From Tildeniella nuda ZEHNDER 1965/U140 (lineage in GTDB: Bacteria > Cyanobacteriota > Cyanobacteriia > Leptolyngbyales > Leptolyngbyaceae), in the NCBI GenBank assembly GCA_019358895.1, contig JAHHIG010000001.1, positions 124,001 to 188,000 of the forward strand: 64,000 nucleotides of DNA, given 5' to 3'. Below the pieces are notes generated by a model that worked only from the letters and a program-made list of their open reading frames with translations, did not search any database and was not told the origin of the DNA. Shown piece by piece: positions 59,135-64,000 of this stretch. Positions within the stretch are counted from its first letter, which is position 1, and every line of letters begins with the position of its first letter. Position numbers and translations under genes: made by a program.

Positions 59135-59491
59135 ATGCTGCACTTTATTTTGACCTGGCTGGCAACTGCCCTATCGCTGGTGATCACCGCCCACTTCGTA
59201 CCGGGCTTCAAGATCGATAGCTTCACTGCTGCGCTCATTGGGGCAGTGGTTTTGGGTTTGGTGAATGCGATCGTCCGACCCATTTTGACGCTGCTCACGC
59301 TGCCGTTGACAATTATTACGCTGGGCTTATTTTTGTTTGTGGTGAATGCGTTTACCTTTTGGCTCGTGGCTGCGATCACACCCGGCTTTCACATCTCGGG
59401 GCTTCTAACTGCTCTGATCGGGGCGATCGTCCTCACGATCGTCTCTACCATTGTCTCTTGGCTGGTGAGAATCATTGATCCGCTGGCATGA
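59135..59491 (+). CDS. Phage-holin-family membrane protein (DUF360/Mycobacterial 4TM type)
   Basis: The 118-residue protein has four hydrophobic segments at roughly residues 3 to 22, 28 to 50, 55 to 78 and 88 to 112. The motif FTAALIGAVVLGLVNAIVRP, LTLLTLPLTIITLGLFLFVV and GLLTALIGAIVLTIVSTIVS are those of the phage holin family 4 (PF04020-type) membrane proteins. These are common in bacterial chromosomes and are not evidence for a prophage. No lysis genes are near. It begins MLHFILTWLATALSLVI with AAAATGC upstream and no obvious ribosome-binding site. It is followed 12 bp later by the convergent S66 peptidase gene. Confidence 0.88.
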   Translation: MLHFILTWLATALSLVITAHFVPGFKIDSFTAALIGAVVLGLVNAIVRPILTLLTLPLTIITLGLFLFVVNAFTFWLVAAITPGFHISGLLTALIGAIVLTIVSTIVSWLVRIIDPLA

Positions 59492-59503
59492 GGTGACCGC
59501 CGT

Positions 59504-60403
59504 TTAGCATGTCGAGTCAATGCTGAGAAGCCCACGATCGCCGTCTAAGTGAGCCATGATGCCCACAGGTAGCGCTGCATTCGCGCCATCATGACCAAAG
59601 GGCAACTCTGAAACGATCGGAATGCCCAGGTCACCCAGGCGATCGCGCAACACTTCTGCCACCGTGAAGCTAGGAATGTTGGCAGGCGGATCGCACTGGC
59701 TAAACCGACCGAGGGCAATCCCTTTGACGTGCTTCAATGCGCCGCAAAGTCGCCATTGGGTCAACATGCGATCGATGCGGTAGGGTGCTTCTCCCACATC
59801 TTCTAATGCCAGAATGGTGTCAGCAAAATCAGGCTGTACAGGCGTTCCCAACAGATTTGTTGCTACGGTGAGATTGACGGGTAAAAGGAGTCCAGCAGTC
59901 TGTCCGCCGCCCCAACCCGTTCCTTGTAAGGGCGGGAGCGATCGACCTTCTACCCAATCGAACAAGCGTTGCACTGACCACTCCGGTTCTGCCGTCAGCG
60001 TGGTCAACAGCGGTGCATGAACGCCCGAAATGCCCTGTAGACTGAGGCTCATCAACAAACTGGTGATATCTGAAAAGCCGATCAGCCATTTGGGATCACT
60101 TCCTTTCCAAGACCAGTCTTCCAGCAATCGCGCACCACCGTAGCCACCTCGTGCACAGAGAATGCCGCGACAATCTGGATCGTTGAGCGCAGTAAGCAAT
60201 TGTTGGCGACGATCGACATCGGTGCCTGCCAGATAGCCCCAGCGATCGTCGTAGCCAGGAGTGAGTTCCACCCGGTAGCCGTGCGATCGCCAGATCTTAA
60301 CGCCGCGCTGAAAGGACTCAACCTCTCGCAAGGTGCCGCTGGGGGCAATCACTCGCAGTGAGTCACCTGGTTGTAATGGTGGTGGGGGTTGGCAGGGACG
60401 CAT
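59504..60403 (-). CDS. LD-carboxypeptidase / MccF-like S66 peptidase
   Basis: The start at 60403 (MRPCQPPPPLQPGDSLRVIA) gives 299 residues. S66 enzymes are serine peptidases that cleave L,D-bonds in recycled muropeptides (LdcA) or detoxify microcin C (MccF). The first conserved stretch is RGVKIWRSHGYRVELTPGYD near residue 33, followed by FARGG-like CARGGYGGARLLEDW near 77 with the oxyanion residues and GFSDITSLLMSLSLQGISGV near 105 carrying the nucleophilic serine. The catalytic glutamate (LEDVGEAPYRIDRML near 213) and histidine (LPFGHDGANAALPVG near 273) are present. It is probably involved in cell-wall recycling. Confidence 0.9.
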   Translation of the reverse strand: MRPCQPPPPLQPGDSLRVIAPSGTLREVESFQRGVKIWRSHGYRVELTPGYDDRWGYLAGTDVDRRQQLLTALNDPDCRGILCARGGYGGARLLEDWSWKGSDPKWLIGFSDITSLLMSLSLQGISGVHAPLLTTLTAEPEWSVQRLFDWVEGRSLPPLQGTGWGGGQTAGLLLPVNLTVATNLLGTPVQPDFADTILALEDVGEAPYRIDRMLTQWRLCGALKHVKGIALGRFSQCDPPANIPSFTVAEVLRDRLGDLGIPIVSELPFGHDGANAALPVGIMAHLDGDRGLLSIDSTC

Positions 60404-60420
60404 GGCTTCACGCTGGTGTG

Positions 60421-60478
60421 ACCGCAGAGACGCAGAGGACACGGAGACGTTACTCTGCGCTCTTTGCGCCTCTGCGGT
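60421..60478. repeat. Dispersed palindromic repeat (ACCGCAGAG...CTCTGCGGT)
   Basis: ACCGCAGAGACGCAGAG at the left pairs imperfectly with CTCTGCG and CGCCTCTGCGGT at the right across about 20 bases. This is the common cyanobacterial repeat that reads CGCAGAGGCGCAGAG. It lies between the ccs1 stop and the S66 peptidase start, where it probably acts as an extra hairpin. Confidence 0.65.
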
Positions 60479-60505
60479 AAATTTTTGATGTTATATCCGA
60501 TCGCG

Positions 60506-61903
60506 TCACACCGTCACCACAGCATTTGCTTCCTGTTTCTGAGTATCCAGACGCTCCAGGATCTCCAACATTTCGCGTTCAAAGGTGACTTGAGCACGAT
60601 TGGTCAGACCGCCAATGTAGAGGTGCCCATCTTTCTGAAGTGCCCAAATTTGGGAGTGAGAGACATAGCTCATCATGACACCCAGCATGAGTAGACCAAA
60701 GCCTGCGTAGACGATCGGGATGCTGGGGTCAGCCTTAATTTGCAGTCCCGTGCTGCCGATGATGTCTTTCACTGCCAGCGTCACGCCATTCACGGGGGTA
60801 GACATCCCCGCGCGCACGGTGGAAATCAGCTTGCCAGTTGTGTCGTAGACCAGCAGCATTCCCTGTAGATCTTTAGCAATTAAAGATACCCCAGCGCTCA
60901 AATCCGGCTTGGTGGGAATCCAGGTGCCCCAGATGCGCCCACCTTTGCCGCCTGTATCCAACTGCGCCATCGGGAGCTGAAAGATCGGGCTGTTGTTGAT
61001 ACGAACCTGCACTGCAGAGATGCCCCAATCTGCCTGGTACAGTGTGACACCGCGATAGCGTAGGGGTTCATTCACATGAATCGTTTTGCGCTTGACTTCT
61101 TTGCCGGCGCTGTCCAGCACCGACATATCGGAGTAAAACTGGTCGATCGCGCCTTGCGGGGTGTAGTCAATCCAAAAGCGATTTACTTTCACCGACCAAT
61201 CTTTGGGAATCTGCGACTCGGCAAATGGTCCCGCATCCAGGATGTTTTTGACCTGAAACGTTTGACCGCTGGGTATCATCTCTTGCCCCACAAAGCCTGT
61301 CAGTGCCCCAACGATCGCGCCGACCAAAATCAGCAGCATACTGGCATGAACGACGATCGGACCAATCCGCCCCACGATACCTTTTCGAGCGTAAATCGCG
61401 TCATCTTGACGAAACAGCTTGTACCGCTTCTGCTCTAGTAGCGGCAATACGTCATCGAGCGAGGTTTGTTGAAATTCAGCGCTGAGGGCAAACTTTTGAA
61501 ACTGGCGCGGCTGGCTGTAGAACTTGCGAGACGTACGCGAAAACCAGCGCAAGGCGGGTAGCTGTCGCGTAAACGTACAGGCAGTCAGGCTCGACCCAAA
61601 TAAAATCAGCAGCGCCAGAAACCACCACGTTCGATACACATGATCCAATCCCAACGCCAGCAGCACTTTCCAGGTGAGAAAGCCAAATAGCGCTGGATGT
61701 TCTGGATAGTTTGCCTCATAGAACGCGGCAGACTGTCCCTGCTCAACCACCGTCCCAGACACGCTGAAAAGCGCGATCGCCAACAGCAGCGCGATCGCCA
61801 ACCGCAGATCAGACAGCACAGGCAACAGTTCCCGCTTGAAAAAGTTTTTGGGAGCCGTTCCCCAACCAGCAAGACGCGTTAGAAAAGAAGGATTTGCAGA
61901 CAT
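60506..61903 (-). CDS. ccs1: Cytochrome c biogenesis protein Ccs1 (CcsB/ResB-like)
   Basis: Ccs1, with CcsA, delivers and attaches haem to apocytochromes c in the thylakoid lumen and periplasm (system II). The 465-residue protein has membrane segments near residues 28 to 50 ([20 protein letters not shown]), 85 to 107, 170 to 193 ([20 protein letters not shown]), and 410 to 430. A lumenal domain sits between the third and fourth, from about residue 195 to 400 ([20 protein letters not shown]). The histidine VVHASMLL in the third helix is a family heme-ligand position. It is next to ccdA on the same strand, with 63 bp between, as in other cyanobacteria. Both act on cytochrome c. Confidence 0.93.
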   Translation of the reverse strand: MSANPSFLTRLAGWGTAPKNFFKRELLPVLSDLRLAIALLLAIALFSVSGTVVEQGQSAAFYEANYPEHPALFGFLTWKVLLALGLDHVYRTWWFLALLILFGSSLTACTFTRQLPALRWFSRTSRKFYSQPRQFQKFALSAEFQQTSLDDVLPLLEQKRYKLFRQDDAIYARKGIVGRIGPIVVHASMLLILVGAIVGALTGFVGQEMIPSGQTFQVKNILDAGPFAESQIPKDWSVKVNRFWIDYTPQGAIDQFYSDMSVLDSAGKEVKRKTIHVNEPLRYRGVTLYQADWGISAVQVRINNSPIFQLPMAQLDTGGKGGRIWGTWIPTKPDLSAGVSLIAKDLQGMLLVYDTTGKLISTVRAGMSTPVNGVTLAVKDIIGSTGLQIKADPSIPIVYAGFGLLMLGVMMSYVSHSQIWALQKDGHLYIGGLTNRAQVTFEREMLEILERLDTQKQEANAVVTV

Positions 61904-61966
61904 TTGGGGCAGTTGTTAGTTGTTAGTTGCTGGTTATTAGTGGTTAGACAGTCTAAAAGCCAACCA

Positions 61967-62701
61967 CTAAAAACTAGCAACTCTTGAAAGCAGCGAAAAG
62001 ACACCGAAGCCAACCAACAAAACGCCGCTGGCTGGCGTAATCCAACCTGACCAGCGACGGAGTTCCAGCAGTTTTTTAATCGAAGCTGTAAACGTTCCCG
62101 CCAGCACTAGCGGAGCCGCATACCCGATCGTATATGAAAGCAGCAATGCACTGCCCAAAACCGGATCTTTCGTTGCTGAAATCCACGCCAGGATGCTTGC
62201 CAGGACGGGGGTACTGCACGGCGATGCGACCAGCCCAAACGTTAGCCCGATCAAATAGGCACGAACACCGGGCGGTAAGTCCTTAGAAATCCATTCCAAA
62301 CCACCGAAGGACGGCAGGCGAAAGGGCAAGGCTTCTAGCAGGTTCAGCCCCATGAGAATGGCGATCGCACTGACCACGATCGGCAACCCCAGCCCAATTT
62401 GCCCATAAATTTTGCCCACCACTGCTGCCACAATGCCTAACCCTGCCAGCGTGGTCGCCAATCCCAGCGCAAACCAGGTGGATTGTGCCGCCGCCTGTAC
62501 CCGCGTTTGAGTTTCGTAGCCGCCAATGTAGCCGATCGTAATGGGCAGCATCGACAACATACAGGGCGTAAGGCTCGTCAGCAGCCCAGCCAGAAAAATG
62601 ATGCCCACACTGGCTGGCGTAAGATGAGCCAGTTGCTCAGACACCAGGCTATTGGCAAAGCGTTCTAACCAGTAAAGCTGGGTTTGCAGCGTTTCGATCA
62701 T
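61967..62701 (-). CDS. ccdA: Cytochrome c biogenesis protein CcdA (DsbD-type)
   Basis: CcdA passes reducing power from cytoplasmic thioredoxin to the lumen so that apocytochrome cysteines stay reduced for haem attachment. The 244-residue protein has six hydrophobic segments. The redox cysteines are visible in LLTSLTPCMLSMLPITIGYI near residue 45 and FGLVASPCSTPVLASILAWI near 155, the two PC motifs of the family. It precedes ccs1 on the same strand; the two form the expected system II pair. An A/G-rich 21-bp repeat block lies upstream and may influence transcription. Confidence 0.93.
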   Translation of the reverse strand: MIETLQTQLYWLERFANSLVSEQLAHLTPASVGIIFLAGLLTSLTPCMLSMLPITIGYIGGYETQTRVQAAAQSTWFALGLATTLAGLGIVAAVVGKIYGQIGLGLPIVVSAIAILMGLNLLEALPFRLPSFGGLEWISKDLPPGVRAYLIGLTFGLVASPCSTPVLASILAWISATKDPVLGSALLLSYTIGYAAPLVLAGTFTASIKKLLELRRWSGWITPASGVLLVGFGVFSLLSRVASF

Positions 62702-62779
62702 TCTGTGTCCAATGTCTTGTTCTGAAGAAGTAGCGCTGTCTTTATCTTACTGGAGGTAGGAGAAGCAGGGGTGGTGGTG

Positions 62780-62884
62780 GAAGCAAGGGAGGCAGAGGGG
62801 GAAGCAAGGGAGGCAGAGGGGGAAGCAAGGGAGGCAGAGGTGGAAGCAAGGGAGGCAGAGGGGGAAGCAAGGGAGGCAGAGGGG
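62780..62884. repeat. Five near-perfect 21-bp tandem repeats (GAAGCAAGGGAGGCAGAGGGG)
   Basis: The plus strand has five units of 21 bp that differ at one base only. In frames they read EAREAEG on the plus strand and SLASPSA on the minus strand; neither frame has a convincing start or homologous product, so the block is noncoding in my reading. It lies upstream of ccdA and 294 bp from the hom stop. This is the third 21-bp period block of the window, but unlike the other two it is nearly identical unit to unit. Confidence 0.85.
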
Positions 62885-63101
62885 GTAGAGAAAAAGGCGT
62901 TGCTGAATCCTGGGATGAAACACCCTGCTTCTTCCCAAGGAGAAGGGCTGGGGATGTAGCTCGCTTCCCGCAAGGTGGAAAATCATACTTGCATTCAGCA
63001 ACGCCGGAAATAGATGGGAAGAGGTATTTTTTTAGGTTCGCTTCTAGAAGCTGTATGCTTTCCTCAAATCAGGTAGACAGAAGCAGCCCAACCAATGCTC
63101 A

Positions 63102-63176
63102 TAGCTGACCGCTGACCGCTGATAGCTGACCGCTGACCGCTGATAGCTGACCGCTGACCGCTAATAGCTGACCGCC
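63102..63176. repeat. STRR heptamer array with 21-bp superperiod
   Basis: Heptamers TAGCTGA and CCGCTGA follow in the order TAGCTGA-CCGCTGA-CCGCTGA, and this 21-bp set is repeated three times before an imperfect end. It begins after the ccdA-upstream region and ends two bases before the hom stop codon region. The superperiod equals that of the large repeat arrays at 11393 and 24788. Confidence 0.85.
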
Positions 63177-63177
63177 C

Positions 63178-64000
63178 TCACAAAACCCTCAGCGTACTGG
63201 CAATACTGCTAACAGACTCCATCACCCGGATCTCGTCCAGCGCGGTGCGAAAGTTGCCTTCGCGAACGTGATGGGTGACCACGACAATTTCTGCCAGGTC
63301 ATCGCGTAAGCCTGTTTGCACGATCGATTCCAGACTCACGTTATGGTTGCCAAAGCAGGTGCCCAGCTTGCCAATGACACCAGGAGAATCACGTGTGAGA
63401 AAGCGAGTGTAGAAGCGGCTGACAAGCTCTTCGATGGGGACGATCGTGCAATAAGTCTGGTGCGAACAGGCAAGTAAAGGATCAAGTAAGGGCGTGCCAG
63501 TCGATCGTACTGCCCCGCCTCGCTGCACCTTCAGAATGGCAGCGATGTTGAGGATATCTGCCACGATCGCGCTAGCAGTGGGACCAGCCCCCGCACCAGG
63601 ACCAAAAAACATCACCTGACCGATCGGTTCGCCTTCGATCAGGATGGCGTTGTTCACATCATTCACGCTGGCAAGGGGATGACTTTTGGGTACCAGCGTC
63701 GGATGCACTCTAATCTGTAGCTGCTCTGGAGCCTCGGTAAGAGTTTGTGCGTTTCGCTTCGCAACCGCCAGTAGCTTAATGACAAAGCCTAGCTTGTCGG
63801 CATAGGCAATATCCGCCGCACTTACTTGCCGAATGCCTTCGCAGTAAACGTCTGGCAGCTTAATCCGCCCACCAAACGCTAGCGATGCCAGAATGGCAAT
63901 TTTATCTGCCGCATCTAGACCATCCACATCAGCGGTCGGATCAGCTTCGGCATAGCCCAGCCGTTGGGCATCTGCCAGAATGTCGGCAAAGTCGCCACCC
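63178..64000 (-). CDS. hom: Homoserine dehydrogenase, C-terminal part
   Basis: Homoserine dehydrogenase reduces aspartate semialdehyde to homoserine on the route to threonine and methionine. The 274 readable codons run off the right edge, so the NAD-binding N terminus is missing. The catalytic domain is visible in GGDFADILADAQRLGYAEAD, DPTADVDGLDAADKIAILAS and FGGRIKLPDVYCEGI. The substrate lysine lies within LDAADKIAILA. The ACT domain follows at the C terminus: SPGVIGKLGTCFGNHNVSLE and EIVVVTHHVREGNFRTALDE; it senses threonine in this family. The preceding GPGAGAGPTASAIVADILN segment matches the family's dimer region. Confidence 0.95.
   Translation of the reverse strand, partial: GGDFADILADAQRLGYAEADPTADVDGLDAADKIAILASLAFGGRIKLPDVYCEGIRQVSAADIAYADKLGFVIKLLAVAKRNAQTLTEAPEQLQIRVHPTLVPKSHPLASVNDVNNAILIEGEPIGQVMFFGPGAGAGPTASAIVADILNIAAILKVQRGGAVRSTGTPLLDPLLACSHQTYCTIVPIEELVSRFYTRFLTRDSPGVIGKLGTCFGNHNVSLESIVQTGLRDDLAEIVVVTHHVREGNFRTALDEIRVMESVSSIASTLRVL

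Noticed and set aside
59135-59491. Prophage signal from a phage-holin-family protein
   Set aside because: This family is common as a chromosomal membrane protein, and no other phage gene is near.
62747-63001. Open frames with SASLASP or EAREAEG heptads over the third 21-bp block
   Set aside because: They are products of a near-perfect repeat with no start signal or family resemblance.

Overview
The window looks like a chromosomal segment of a cyanobacterium, probably a filamentous Leptolyngbya-like lineage. The reasons are: the very frequent HIP1-type octamer GCGATCGC; heptanucleotide repeats between genes; cyanobacterial lineage genes (a high-light-inducible protein, psaX, DUF2605, DUF2973, DUF2997, Ccs1/CcdA, a PTPA-CTERM protein); and a dnaN-linked origin region with many TTTTCCACA boxes. 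No rRNA gene, tRNA gene, transposase or CRISPR array was recognised.

Layout. 0-3.5 kb: prmA (cut at the left edge), serA, a glycine-rich membrane protein and an Hli protein. 3.7-8.2 kb: an animal-type haem peroxidase, then DUF2997, a GrpE-like protein and a lidless Hsp70. 8.5-11.8 kb: accessory genes (a TIR protein, an antitoxin-like protein, a Uma2 nuclease, and a small helical protein followed by twenty 21-bp tandem repeats). 11.8-15 kb: cupin, glutamine amidotransferase-like protein, ABC permease and ATPase. 15-24.6 kb: desaturase, two DMT transporters, a candidate 6S RNA, a GH57/DUF3536 protein, GNAT and a CrtISO-like oxidoreductase. 24.8-31.8 kb: a second 21-bp repeat block with another small helical protein, a 1206-residue NB-ARC/WD40 protein, two genes sharing an upstream CCGACCTT direct-repeat element, and small secreted proteins. 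32-40 kb: Uma2, thrS, the DUF2605/DUF2973/GTPase group, purB, an L,D-transpeptidase and a membrane-protein gene broken by one TGA. 40.3-44 kb: an AT-rich two-gene insert, a Uma2 gene lying between two copies of the dnaN 3' end, dnaN and the probable oriC. 44-53 kb: housekeeping genes (AI-2E permease, YajQ, lipA, psaX, LivH, hemC) and orphan antitoxins. 53.8-64 kb: a B12/radical SAM protein, a catabolic or uptake cluster (creatininase, NitT/TauT-type binding protein, cysteine hydrolase, divergent SDR), S66 peptidase, the Ccs1-CcdA cytochrome c assembly pair and hom (cut at the right edge).

The least explained structures are: (i) two 21-bp tandem-repeat blocks, unrelated in sequence but equal in period, each beside a short helical protein gene; (ii) the dnaN tail duplication around a Uma2 gene; (iii) the CCGACCTT direct repeats at matching distances before two genes and on the shared promoter side of the NB-ARC/WD40 gene. 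Family names come from reading translated sequence and remembered family features. No database search was possible.
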